Assembly (NCBI GenBank): GCA_009903825.1
Contig: WYEN01000104.1
Location: 1-64,000 of the forward strand
Reading direction: 5' to 3'
From: Desulfurococcales archaeon
Lineage (GTDB): Archaea > Thermoproteota > Thermoprotei_A > Sulfolobales > AG1
Length of the DNA stretch: 64,000 nucleotides
Each line of letters begins with the position of its first letter. Position 1 is the stretch's first letter. The notes below the pieces were generated by a model. The model made no database searches. It was not told where the DNA came from and saw nothing but the letters and a program-made list of their open reading frames with translations. Both the position numbers and the translations under genes were made by a program. Positions 56,374 through 64,000 of the stretch are shown one piece after another.

Positions 56374-56891
56374 TTCAGATGCTCTCTATATCTATCTAAG
56401 TCTCGTCTAGAATAAATATGTTTTGTCTCTTGTTGATAAATTTCTAACTCATCTTTAAAACTATTTATAAGGCCTGATCTCCATAGTAGATACAGTATAT
56501 CAATGCCTCTCAATATTTTAACATTTGAATACTCAGGATCATAACTTGCCAAGGCTATTGCGCCTCCATTTTCAGTCAAAACTGTAAGATCAAGTCTTCT
56601 CCCAGCTACTAGACAGAAAGCCTCTGGATAATCTACTGGTCTTATAGGCAGTCTTCTGCTTCTTGCAACAAGATTCAATGCTTCTCTAGATATATCAGGC
56701 AGCTCAGGAAATATTGCGAGCCCACCTTCTTCTAAACCTTCTGCGATCCATGTTAATGATCTTTCGCTTCTAATCTCTGTTAAAACACTCTCTGGAATAT
56801 AAATTACTTCAAATAGTCTGAATATAAGTCTACTCTTTGAATATCTGATCCAGTCTATCAAAAATGACGTGTCAGCTATAGCACTAGCCAA
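56370..56891 (-). CDS. PIN-like toxin (DUF3368-type)
   Basis: A 173-residue protein with a PIN-like start IADTSFLIDWIR (Asp7), VIYIPESVLTEIRSE, PEAFCLVAGRRLDLTVLTENG in the place of the acidic metal site, and the ending RGIDILYLLWRSGLI that is common in DUF3368 PIN proteins. DUF3368 toxins usually pair with UPF0175 antitoxins, as here. It starts at TTG 56891, overlapping copy 2 of the antitoxin by eight bases. The last 35 residues are an added charged helix. Confidence 0.72.
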   Translation of the reverse strand: MASAIADTSFLIDWIRYSKSRLIFRLFEVIYIPESVLTEIRSERSLTWIAEGLEEGGLAIFPELPDISREALNLVARSRRLPIRPVDYPEAFCLVAGRRLDLTVLTENGGAIALASYDPEYSNVKILRGIDILYLLWRSGLINSFKDELEIYQQETKHIYSRRDLDRYREHLK

Positions 56892-57132
56892 TGCTAGGGA
56901 TCCCAGCTTTAATTCTCAGCTCATTAAACTCCTCCATACTCATTCCAGCTAATTTAGCGGCATTATAAAGATCTCCTGTCTCTATATAGTATTCTAATGC
57001 TATTCTGATTTTAGGCGGCTGTGATCTTATGAAATCCCAATTTGCATATCTTCTTCTAATCTCTCTAGCCTCTCTGAAATACTCTATCCATTCTCTAATT
57101 GTTAAACTAGTCTCTGAAAGTTTAGATATTAT
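56884..57132 (-). CDS. UPF0175-like antitoxin, copy 2, probable ATA start
   Basis: The frame reads SKLSETSLTIREWIEYFREA, then the same core as copy 1 (RRRYANWDFIRSQPPKIRIA), LYNAAKLAGMSMEEFNELRI and TAG. It is open back to a TAA near 57155 but has no ATG, GTG or TTG. Two ATA codons (57132-57130, 57129-57127) follow a GGTGG site by three and six bases. So either AUA is the start or this copy lost its start and is a pseudogene. It is the first gene of the operon and overlaps the toxin gene. Confidence 0.6.
   Translation of the reverse strand: MISKLSETSLTIREWIEYFREAREIRRRYANWDFIRSQPPKIRIALEYYIETGDLYNAAKLAGMSMEEFNELRIKAGIPSIG
56971..57069. repeat. 99-bp perfect direct repeat, copy 2
   Basis: Identical to 56230-56328, same orientation. 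It covers the middle of antitoxin copy 2. The intervening 642 bases contain the toxin gene. Confidence 0.95.
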
Positions 57133-57189
57133 GTTCCACCAGAGTTTATATTATTTTATTTAAAATTTTTATTTTATGAACATGGAGAT

Positions 57190-57897
57190 GTGTTGTCTGA
57201 GAGAATTATTCGAGAGATCTTGTTAATGATCTTAAGAGTAGGAGCTTATGATCTGAAAAAGATCTCTGAATCTCTCAAGATCTCTGAAGAAAAAATTATA
57301 GAGATATTAGACAGCGCAGGGATCTCATATTATGATCTAGAGAAATATGATAAAATAGATCTTGCGCTTAAATATCTAGAGTTTAAAGGAGATCCTGAGA
57401 AAATCTCTGAGCATCTTGATTGGAGAGATTTTGAGAAATTTATTGAGAAAATATTTAGAAACTACGGCTATTACGTCGTCAGAGGCTTAAGAAGTTCTCC
57501 TCCACTGGGATTTGAAATAGATCTTCTTGCAACAGATGTTTTTAAAAGAAGATCATATGTGATAGATTGTAAACATTGGAGAAGAAGTAGAGAGAAAATT
57601 CTAAAAGAAGTTGCAGAAGATCTTATTGAGAGAATAAGAAGATTAGTTAAAAAATGTTTTAGAATAAAAAGGATCTATCCATGGATAAAAGAATCAGATC
57701 ATGTTATTCCAATTATAATAACGCTTAGAGAGACTGAGACAAGAAAAATATTTGATAAAGTAATTGTTGCACCAATTCATTTATTAAAAGATCTTATTGA
57801 AAACATAGATTACTACATAGATCTTCTGGAGATAAAACCTATAAAAATATCATGTGAAACATTAGAATTAGAAGATTTCAAACAAAAGGATCTGTAG
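57190..57897 (+). CDS. Mrr-like restriction endonuclease-fold protein
   Basis: A 235-residue protein: a small helical N-terminal domain (residues 1-70) of HTH type and then a PD-(D/E)XK nuclease fold. The catalytic pattern is seen as FEKFIEKIFRNYGYYVVRGL, then Asp in GFEIDLLA and the D-C-K in YVIDCKHW. It resembles archaeal Mrr-family nucleases found as single genes without a methylase. Start is GTG 57190 or TTG 57193, both close behind GGAGATG. It abuts tRNA-Leu. Confidence 0.78.
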   Translation: MLSERIIREILLMILRVGAYDLKKISESLKISEEKIIEILDSAGISYYDLEKYDKIDLALKYLEFKGDPEKISEHLDWRDFEKFIEKIFRNYGYYVVRGLRSSPPLGFEIDLLATDVFKRRSYVIDCKHWRRSREKILKEVAEDLIERIRRLVKKCFRIKRIYPWIKESDHVIPIIITLRETETRKIFDKVIVAPIHLLKDLIENIDYYIDLLEIKPIKISCETLELEDFKQKDL

Positions 57898-57938
57898 ATA
57901 AAAATTATTTATCTCAAAAACATGATATTCATTATAGG

Positions 57939-58023
57939 GCGGGGGTGCCCGAGCCAGGTCAAAGGGGTCGGGCTCAGGACCCGATGGCGTAGGCCTGCGT
58001 GGGTTCAAATCCCACCCCCCGCA
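57939..58023 (+). tRNA. tRNA-Leu(CAG)
   Basis: Type II tRNA of 85 bases: acceptor GCGGGGG with CCCCCGC, discriminator A, anticodon stem TCGGG/CCCGA with loop CTCAGGA (anticodon CAG), a long variable arm (TGGCGTAGGCCTGC) and T-arm GTGGG-TTCAAAT-CCCAC. No intron and no encoded CCA. It marks the right side of the accessory island. Confidence 0.96.
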
Positions 58024-58036
58024 TAGAACTTTATAC

Positions 58037-58720
58037 TTAGATTTTTTGAGATGTCTTTATGTTTATTATCTCTCCATTTTCGATCTCTATTAAATTATCT
58101 GGAGAAATTTTTTCTACCAAACTCTCTTCATGAATGCTTATTACAACTCCTCTATCTTCCTCTTTTACTCTTCTTAAGATATTGATCAGTTTTGTTCTTT
58201 TGTTTTTATCTAAATGAGAGAACGGCTCGTCTAAAAACATTATTTGAGGTTTCAATATTAATGCTCTTGCTAATGATATCAGCTGAGATTGTCCTGCAGA
58301 AAGTTGCGAAGCATCTCTATATGCAAGTTCTTCGATCTCTAGCTCTTTGAGAACTTCAAAAGCTTTTTCAACAGCCTCTCTCTTGTCAAAACCTCTCAGT
58401 CTTAATCCATAAATTATGTTGTCAACGACAGATCCTCTTAAGATCACAGGTTTCTCATGAACATAAACTATTGTTCTTCTTATGATAAGCTTCTCATGGT
58501 CATCTAAAGACCAGTAGTCTTTATCATCTATATAAACAGATCCTTTCACAGGCTTGTAGATTAAAGATCCTATCTTCATCAAAGTAGTCTTGCCACTTCC
58601 ATTAGGACCTAGAAGAACGGTGATCTCTTTTGTTCTAAAACTTATAGAGATGTTTTTCAAAACCCATTCTCTAGAGTTAGAATATTTATACCACACGTTT
58701 TTCAAAGAGATCATATTCAA
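58037..58720 (-). CDS. tupC: Tungstate ABC transporter ATP-binding protein
   Basis: A 227-residue ABC ATPase with Walker A LGPNGSGKTTLMK, Q-loop, signature QLSAGQSQLISLARAL, Walker B IMFLDEPF and the H-switch His in ISIHEES. It energises the importer encoded upstream. Its start overlaps the permease gene by four bases. Assignment to tungstate rests on the binding protein of the same operon. Confidence 0.88.
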   Translation of the reverse strand: MNMISLKNVWYKYSNSREWVLKNISISFRTKEITVLLGPNGSGKTTLMKIGSLIYKPVKGSVYIDDKDYWSLDDHEKLIIRRTIVYVHEKPVILRGSVVDNIIYGLRLRGFDKREAVEKAFEVLKELEIEELAYRDASQLSAGQSQLISLARALILKPQIMFLDEPFSHLDKNKRTKLINILRRVKEEDRGVVISIHEESLVEKISPDNLIEIENGEIINIKTSQKI

Positions 58721-59358
58721 TATCTTACTCCTCTACCGATAATTTTCAAGACTATTGATGTCATTATCATTATAAAGACTAATATAGATCCTAAGACAAG
58801 TGATGATTCAAACTCTCCTTTAGAGACTCCCAAAGCTATTGCTGTAGTCATCACTCTTGTAAAATCCTTTATATTTCCACCAATCATCAGAGCAATCCCA
58901 AGCTCTCCAACAGCTCTGGAAAAGCCCATTATGCCAGATGCTAAAAGACCTAGATAAGACTCTCGGAAAACAAGAATCATTTTTTGAACCTCGGTTGCTC
59001 CCATGGCAATAGCGAATTCTCCATATATATGTAAGGCGTTTCTCAATATTCTGAAACTTGTGGACATTATAAGAGGGATCACCAGTATAGCTTCTCCTAT
59101 GATTATCGCCTGAGGCGTGTATAATAGATTTAAAAAACCTAGAGGCCCTGATCTGCTGAACAAAAAATATAATAAGAGACCTAAAACAACTGTAGGGATC
59201 CCTACTAAAGACTCTACTATAGAGGATATCAGCTCAACTCTTCTCCTTATGGCAAGAATATATGCTAAAGGCACTCCTATGAAAAAAGCTATTAAAGCAG
59301 CTGATCCTGAGATCCATATAGATCTTAGTGTTATACTTATGATCTCTTCTTCAGCCAT
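58717..59358 (-). CDS. tupB: Tungstate ABC transporter permease
   Basis: A 213-residue membrane protein of the molybdate/tungstate permease type, with about five helices and the EAA-like loop MGATEVQKMILVFRESYLGL. ATG 59358 is preferred: it lies one base after the tupA stop with GAGGGATC five bases upstream. A longer frame from 59391 would overlap tupA by 32 bases. It is the middle gene of the tupABC operon. Confidence 0.88.
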   Translation of the reverse strand: MAEEEIISITLRSIWISGSAALIAFFIGVPLAYILAIRRRVELISSIVESLVGIPTVVLGLLLYFLFSRSGPLGFLNLLYTPQAIIIGEAILVIPLIMSTSFRILRNALHIYGEFAIAMGATEVQKMILVFRESYLGLLASGIMGFSRAVGELGIALMIGGNIKDFTRVMTTAIALGVSKGEFESSLVLGSILVFIMIMTSIVLKIIGRGVRY

Positions 59359-59359
59359 C

Positions 59360-60349
59360 TTAAGATCCCTCGGCAATTCGTAGCCATTCACATGTCAACT
59401 CTTTCTCTCTATCAATAGCAGGATTAAATAAGGAAGCTCCGTACTCTTCTACACCAAATTTTCCTATAAGATCTTTCTGATTATCATATACAAAATCTAG
59501 GAATGTTTTTGCATAAATCTTAAGATCAGATGAACAGCTTTTTACAAGATACATACTGTAGATGTTTATAAGATCAGAGCCTTTAGAAAAGAGCTCCTCT
59601 AAATAGGGCAGTCTACCCTCTTTCTTAAATTTAAGATAAGTTCCTACATCACTGAGAGTATAAGCTTTCATCTCATTAGACATGATCAAGACTTGATCCA
59701 TGCCGGCGCCAGCCTCTCTATACCATGGCCTGCCATGAGGATCAAGACCTGTCTTATTCCATATAGAGAGCTCTTTAATATGTGTGCCTGAGTTATCGCC
59801 TCTACTAATAAAAATAGCTTTGCCATGCTCTCCGGCGTAATATATTCTTCTAAAAGCATCTTCAGCAGAAGTAGCATTTCTAATCATGGCAGGATCATCC
59901 GAAGGACCTACTATAATAAAATAGTTATAAGCAAAAATTCTTCCATACTCAAGAACTCCTTTACTAATATATTGTTGTTCAAGATCAGGTGCGTGAACAA
60001 ATACTGCACAGACATCACCTCTTTCAGCAATTTTAAGTGCTGCACCTGTGCCAACAGGTATAAAATCAATTTTTATAGTAGAATAAAGTTTGTTAAATTG
60101 AGACGCTAAATAACTTAAGAGACCTGTGGCATATAAAGATGTTGTAGTACTGACTCTGATCCTAATCTCATTCTGTGGCGGAGGAGGATATGATGTGAAT
60201 AAAGTCGTTGTAATAGTATATGTAGCAGAGGCTCTGCTAATCTCTTTTGAGATATTATATTGTAATATATTTAATGCGACTAGAAAAAGGATCATTATTA
60301 AAAGAAGTGATATGATGATCTTGTGAGACGAACCTTTGTCAACATACAT
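59360..60349 (-). CDS. tupA: Tungstate-binding protein of the TupABC importer
   Basis: A 329-residue protein with an N-terminal hydrophobic anchor (about residues 11-28) and a Thr/Pro-rich linker. The TupA core is clear: RVSTTTSLYATGLLSYLASQ, FIPVGTGAALKIAERGDV, VHAPDLEQQYISKG and FIIVGPSDDPA, then SRGDNSGTHIKEL. These loops bind tungstate tightly. Tungsten enzymes such as aldehyde ferredoxin oxidoreductase are common in hyperthermophiles. It is the first gene of the operon, divergent from a regulator gene. Confidence 0.93.
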   Translation of the reverse strand: MYVDKGSSHKIIISLLLIMILFLVALNILQYNISKEISRASATYTITTTLFTSYPPPPQNEIRIRVSTTTSLYATGLLSYLASQFNKLYSTIKIDFIPVGTGAALKIAERGDVCAVFVHAPDLEQQYISKGVLEYGRIFAYNYFIIVGPSDDPAMIRNATSAEDAFRRIYYAGEHGKAIFISRGDNSGTHIKELSIWNKTGLDPHGRPWYREAGAGMDQVLIMSNEMKAYTLSDVGTYLKFKKEGRLPYLEELFSKGSDLINIYSMYLVKSCSSDLKIYAKTFLDFVYDNQKDLIGKFGVEEYGASLFNPAIDREKELTCEWLRIAEGS

Positions 60350-60364
60350 ATTAATCCCTATGAA

Positions 60365-60416
60365 CGTGTTATTAAATAAATTTATAAATATATCAGTTGT
60401 TTGATAACAGATAACA
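60365..60416. promoter_or_regulatory. Divergent promoter/operator region between tupA and its putative regulator
   Basis: The heptamer GATAACA occurs twice in tandem (60403-60416), and the inverted form TGTTAT lies at 60367-60372. Between them is TTTATAAATATAT, a good TATA box for tupA on the minus strand. The repeats could bind the regulator encoded on the plus strand. Confidence 0.4.
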
Positions 60417-60453
60417 AAAATTATTATTTTCTAAGAGAAATCTTTTTGAGATT

Positions 60454-61494
60454 ATGAAAAGAGAAGATCTTGTTGTTAGATATAGTGTATACATAGAGTA
60501 TAAAGGAAGAATAGTCATAGATCCTTTTATAGCTCAGATTCTTGAGAAGATTCGAGAGAAGAGATCTCTATATAAAACAGCTCAGAACCTTGGGATCCCA
60601 TATTCAAAAATTTGGGACATAATTGATCGTGTAGAGAGATTGACTGGTGAGAAACTAGTTGAAAGGTATAAAGGAGGAAGAGGTGGAGGAGCATCTCTCA
60701 CATCTTTTGGAGAAGAGCTTCTGAAAATATATAATGATGCTAAAAGTCTTCTCGAGAGAAAACTAGGATCTTTATATATGAGCGGTGGAGCTGTGACAAG
60801 ACCCGAGCTTATTATAGCTCACAGCGACGATCTTCTGATCAATATTTTAATAAATAATGTTAGAAATAAAAATGTTAAGATCCAAAGTCTCTGTCTAGGT
60901 TCTGGTCTCTCTTTGGCAATGTTATCTATAGGTGAGGTGGATGTGGCGTGTATTCATCTATATGATCCTGTGGCTGATAGTTATAACGATAGTTATCTGG
61001 ATAGATTCTGGTTGAAAGATAGAGTTGAGAAAATCATCAGCTACTGGAGAGAACAAGTTTTAGCTTTCAAAGATCAGTCGTTAATAAAAACAGATCTTGA
61101 TGAGATCTTTAGAAAAATTTTTGATGGAGAATTGAGAATTGGCATTAGAAACAGAGGATCCGGAACAAGAATATTATTTGAATATCTTCTCAGAAGATAT
61201 TCAAAGATTTTAAATAAAGATCTTAATAAAGTAAAAGGTTTAGAAAGCGAGTATAATACTCATCTAGAGACTGCTGTAGCAATAAATGAGAGAAAGATTG
61301 ATCTGGCTCTTATGCCTAGATATGCTGCTGAGAAAAACAGGTTGTATTATAAATCTGTAGCATGGGAAAGATATGAATGTTTTATGAGAAAAGAGATTTT
61401 CAATAGTGATGTCGCCGCCAAATTTATTAGTGAGATTAGAGATGAAAAGATTAGAGAGATAATAAAGGATCTGCCTGGCTACAAGATAGAATAA
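60454..61494 (+). CDS. ModE-like HTH regulator fused to a periplasmic-binding-like domain
   Basis: A 346-residue protein. Residues 1-110 form a LysR/ModE-type winged helix (LYKTAQNLGIPYSKIWDIID, GGRGGGASLTSFGEELL). Residues about 115-346 form a PBP-like domain of PF12727 type: RPELIIAHSDDLLINIL, LSIGEVDVACIHLYDP, LRIGIRNRGSGTRILFEYLL. It would sense a ligand, probably tungstate or molybdate, directly. Divergence from tupABC supports control of that operon. Confidence 0.85.
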   Translation: MKREDLVVRYSVYIEYKGRIVIDPFIAQILEKIREKRSLYKTAQNLGIPYSKIWDIIDRVERLTGEKLVERYKGGRGGGASLTSFGEELLKIYNDAKSLLERKLGSLYMSGGAVTRPELIIAHSDDLLINILINNVRNKNVKIQSLCLGSGLSLAMLSIGEVDVACIHLYDPVADSYNDSYLDRFWLKDRVEKIISYWREQVLAFKDQSLIKTDLDEIFRKIFDGELRIGIRNRGSGTRILFEYLLRRYSKILNKDLNKVKGLESEYNTHLETAVAINERKIDLALMPRYAAEKNRLYYKSVAWERYECFMRKEIFNSDVAAKFISEIRDEKIREIIKDLPGYKIE

Positions 61495-61495
61495 C

Positions 61496-62476
61496 TCATA
61501 AGATCCTGAATCTATTCTTCTTAGGATATTCTCCTAAGACAAGTGCTCCAGCACCTATCAAAACTATCTCGTCTCCAAAATCTGTCATCTCAAGAATAGG
61601 TTTTCTATTGATCAGATATTTATTGATTCTATTATTTATCTCGCTAAGGATCCATCTATTGTTTAATATTATAGATCCTCCGAATATAACTATCTCAGGA
61701 TCATATGCATTGATCACAGATGCAGTGCCAGCTGCATGTATCTCGTTACACTCTTCAACTACTTTCTTAGCTAATATATCATTTTTATAATAAGCCTCAT
61801 AAACATCTTTAGCTGTCAGCTCTCTAGAAAAGATCTTTTCTTTTAATATTGTGTCTTTATACGTTTTCTCATCAGATCTATACAGGATCTCTGTGAAACG
61901 AGGTATTCCAGATCCGCTGCACATCCCCTCCCAATGTCCTATTCCACCACATCCACATTTAACTCCCAAAGATCTGTCTATAACTAGATGACCTATCTCA
62001 TGAGCATTACCATCTTTACCTATAAGAGGTTCTCCATCTATTATGACGCCTCCCCCTATTCCTGTGCTCAAAGTTATATAAACAAGATTCTCGAAACCTC
62101 TGCCTTTTCCATATAAATATTCTCCTATTACTGCAGCCACACAATCATTTGCTAAATAAACAGGTTTCTCTTTCGCTATTTTTCTCATTATTCTCCTCAG
62201 ATCGATATTTTTAGCCTTTATATTAGGAGGATTAAGAATTGCTTTCTTAAGATCCATAGGTCCTATACTTCCTATTCCTATGCCAACCAGATCTTTAAAA
62301 AGATCTTTTGATAAAAGTTCTACTCCTTCTAAAATATTTTTCTCAAACTCCTCAAAGTTATCTCCTCTGGTCTCTATCTTTATCTTCTCAATAATCTCTC
62401 CTGAGGAGCCTATGAATCCTATTCTGATCCATGTCGCTCCAATATCAAATGCTAATGCCAGGCTATCAGATTTCAA
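61496..62476 (-). CDS. ROK-family sugar kinase (glucokinase-like)
   Basis: A 326-residue kinase. It has the phosphate motif AFDIGATWIRIGFIG, the catalytic region VYLANDCVAAVIGEYLYG, STGIGGGVIIDG, the ROK His/Cys zinc motif CGCGGIGHWEGMCSG and IVIFGGSIILN. It likely phosphorylates glucose or other hexoses with ATP. It starts at TTG behind GTGATG. The upstream gene in the same direction is the DUF2139 protein, 20 bases away. Confidence 0.92.
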   Translation of the reverse strand: MKSDSLALAFDIGATWIRIGFIGSSGEIIEKIKIETRGDNFEEFEKNILEGVELLSKDLFKDLVGIGIGSIGPMDLKKAILNPPNIKAKNIDLRRIMRKIAKEKPVYLANDCVAAVIGEYLYGKGRGFENLVYITLSTGIGGGVIIDGEPLIGKDGNAHEIGHLVIDRSLGVKCGCGGIGHWEGMCSGSGIPRFTEILYRSDEKTYKDTILKEKIFSRELTAKDVYEAYYKNDILAKKVVEECNEIHAAGTASVINAYDPEIVIFGGSIILNNRWILSEINNRINKYLINRKPILEMTDFGDEIVLIGAGALVLGEYPKKNRFRIL

Positions 62477-62495
62477 AGGTCATCACGTTATTACT

Positions 62496-63971
62496 TCATG
62501 CTAATAGGTCTATAGTCATTACTCCACTCATCTTTTCTCTTAAGTTAAATGAGATTATACGTCTGTATCCGCTGAGATCTATCTTGTTCAAACCTTTTCT
62601 AATCTCTATCTTATCCTCTGAATATAGCTGAGGTGGAAGACCAAGATCATACTCATATATAATCATCTCAGAGTTTTTATCAGAGTATATCGTAAGAATC
62701 TTCTCTTTATATCCGTAGAGAGGTATTCCGCCGAAGGTTCTTCCACTGACATCCTCCAGAGATATCCTTGCGCTATAAGGAGGATTCTCTCCTAATATTA
62801 TGTCTTCATTTATAATAGTTATTCCTCTAACCCCGCTATCAATTAATGAAGCATCTCTCCCGCCTAAATTTGCTGTTGTTGAGTATCCGAGAAGTATTTT
62901 GTCTCCTATTCTCTCCATAGAAGTTATTCTGGCACCGAAAACGCCTACTATCCTGGCCATAGGAGGAGTTATATATAGAAGAACTGTAGGTGAGGTTATA
63001 TAATTCAATCTCTTGCTGAGAAGAATAAGCTCTTGAGAACCTAAATGAAATGCCGCCTCAACATATGAGTTGTAAGATATTAGAAAACCTCCTCCAACAC
63101 TTAATACAGTGGTTCTTCTAGGACTAAGACCTGAAGTTCCTAAATCAAATAATCTTACAAATGATATCTCCTCAAGCTCTGGCTCAACAGGATTTCCTAT
63201 AAAGACGCCGCTTCTTGTGAATGCAAAGTATCTTCCATAGCCTTGTGTTGCAACACCCATTGAATAGTTTCTTGCGCCTCCTTTATCAATAGATATTTTA
63301 GAAAGATCTTTGATCTGATAGTAAGACCATTTTCTAGTATAAAGATCTATACATTGAAAGCCTTCTATAGCATCTATCGTTGATATATCAAAACATACAT
63401 AATCTAGATAATAAGATCCTTTCAAAGCAGGTTTATCACTTAATCTATTCATAGAGCCTCTCTTAGGATCCAAAATATAAACCCCCAGATTCTCATGTCC
63501 ATCAGCTCTTGCTATAAAAAGCTGATCTGATGCAGGATCATATATTATCTCTGAGACTTCCCCAGCCCATTTTTCAACGTCTCCAATACCTTCTTTCCAT
63601 AATAATCTAATAGATCTCTCCCTCAGATCATATTCATGAACATGACTAAACTTGTTATTAAATAATATTCTGCTGCCACCTTCTTCTCTGCCAGCATATA
63701 TAGCAGGCGCGTGAACCCATCCTCCGAAATATATCTTGTCATCAACAGTCTCAACAGCATTATACGTGTCACCGCCTGAGACAGGTTTTGTGCCTACATA
63801 TTCAAATCTATATATCTGATGATCTTCATCATATATGAAATGGCTCTCAGCCTCAAAAGCTAGAGTAAAGTATAAAGTATCTTTATAATATCTCAGACCG
63901 AAGACGCCTCCCGAACCCCATTCTGGACCGATCCTTGGTGAGAAAGTCTTCGGTATTTTGCTCAGATCCAT
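62496..63971 (-). CDS. DUF2139-family protein
   Basis: A 491-residue protein matching the crenarchaeal DUF2139 family: PRIGPEWGSGGVFGLRYYKD, SGGDTYNAVETVDDKIYFGG with a VHAPAIY stretch, and repeated beta-strand units of beta-propeller character throughout. No signal peptide is seen. Function is unknown. Starts at ATG just after GGTGATTAA. It is followed after 20 bases by the ROK sugar kinase, so a role in sugar metabolism is possible but only inferred. Confidence 0.82.
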   Translation of the reverse strand: MDLSKIPKTFSPRIGPEWGSGGVFGLRYYKDTLYFTLAFEAESHFIYDEDHQIYRFEYVGTKPVSGGDTYNAVETVDDKIYFGGWVHAPAIYAGREEGGSRILFNNKFSHVHEYDLRERSIRLLWKEGIGDVEKWAGEVSEIIYDPASDQLFIARADGHENLGVYILDPKRGSMNRLSDKPALKGSYYLDYVCFDISTIDAIEGFQCIDLYTRKWSYYQIKDLSKISIDKGGARNYSMGVATQGYGRYFAFTRSGVFIGNPVEPELEEISFVRLFDLGTSGLSPRRTTVLSVGGGFLISYNSYVEAAFHLGSQELILLSKRLNYITSPTVLLYITPPMARIVGVFGARITSMERIGDKILLGYSTTANLGGRDASLIDSGVRGITIINEDIILGENPPYSARISLEDVSGRTFGGIPLYGYKEKILTIYSDKNSEMIIYEYDLGLPPQLYSEDKIEIRKGLNKIDLSGYRRIISFNLREKMSGVMTIDLLA

Positions 63972-64000
63972 TTAATCACCAACTATACATTTATAGGCTA

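Overview
The window is a gene-dense, AT-rich stretch of chromosome from a hyperthermophilic crenarchaeon (Thermoproteota). The evidence is ribosomal proteins L38e, S25e, L39e, L31e, L18Ae and S19e, an A-type ATP synthase with a Sulfolobus-like gene order, glycerol-1-phosphate dehydrogenase for archaeal lipids, fructose-1,6-bisphosphate aldolase/phosphatase, a two-site protein disulfide oxidoreductase, a proteasome beta subunit, FttA/aCPSF1, a TupABC tungstate transporter and a DUF2139 protein. Starts are often TTG or GTG behind GGTGA-type Shine-Dalgarno sites. A relative of Desulfurococcales/Ignisphaera is my best guess, but it is not proven by the sequence.

Layout. 1-7440: a membrane-anchored subtilase cut by the window edge, L38e, small hypotheticals, cysteinyl-tRNA synthetase and the KH/beta-CASP RNase FttA. 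7515-12088: psmB facing egsA, then the archaeal translation cluster rps19e-pdcd5-rpl39e-rpl31e-eif6-rpl18ae-pfdA. 12153-18181: thiolase and a four-gene nucleoside-type ABC transporter (BMP-family binding protein, double ATPase, two permeases). 18265-20616: a likely C/D box sRNA, an SDR dehydrogenase and prolyl-tRNA synthetase. 20697-35046: the A-type ATP synthase in three transcription units: F-E-A-B-D-small subunit-K on the minus strand, I divergent on the plus strand, and H-C on the minus strand. An unknown secreted/membrane protein pair lies between I and H-C. Subunit A carries a 553-residue intein in its P-loop. 35076-43773: TrmI, S25e, FtsY, acyl-CoA ligase, a flippase-like membrane protein, PDO, FBP aldolase/phosphatase plus triosephosphate isomerase, and Hsp20.

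43813-49383: surface/pilin-like proteins, an RHH/coiled-coil protein, a HAD phosphatase and a PCC/DUF296 gene split by a TnpB-only IS605-type element. 49386-53760: the Rqc2/NEMF homologue and a GH13 amylase. 53830-58023: an accessory island bounded by tRNA-Gly(GCC) and tRNA-Leu(CAG). It holds a solo IS-end hairpin, an archaeal AAA ATPase behind a perfect palindrome, a VapBC pair whose toxin has a nonsense codon, a PIN toxin between two copies of a UPF0175-like antitoxin gene, and an Mrr-like nuclease. 58037-63971: tupABC with a divergent PBP-domain regulator, a ROK sugar kinase and a DUF2139 protein.

The most unusual items are the ATPase intein whose LAGLIDADG motifs have lost both catalytic acids, the reconstructable IS insertion, the dispersed mini-hairpins related to that IS, the duplicated antitoxin, and two genes that appear to start with ATA behind good ribosome binding sites.
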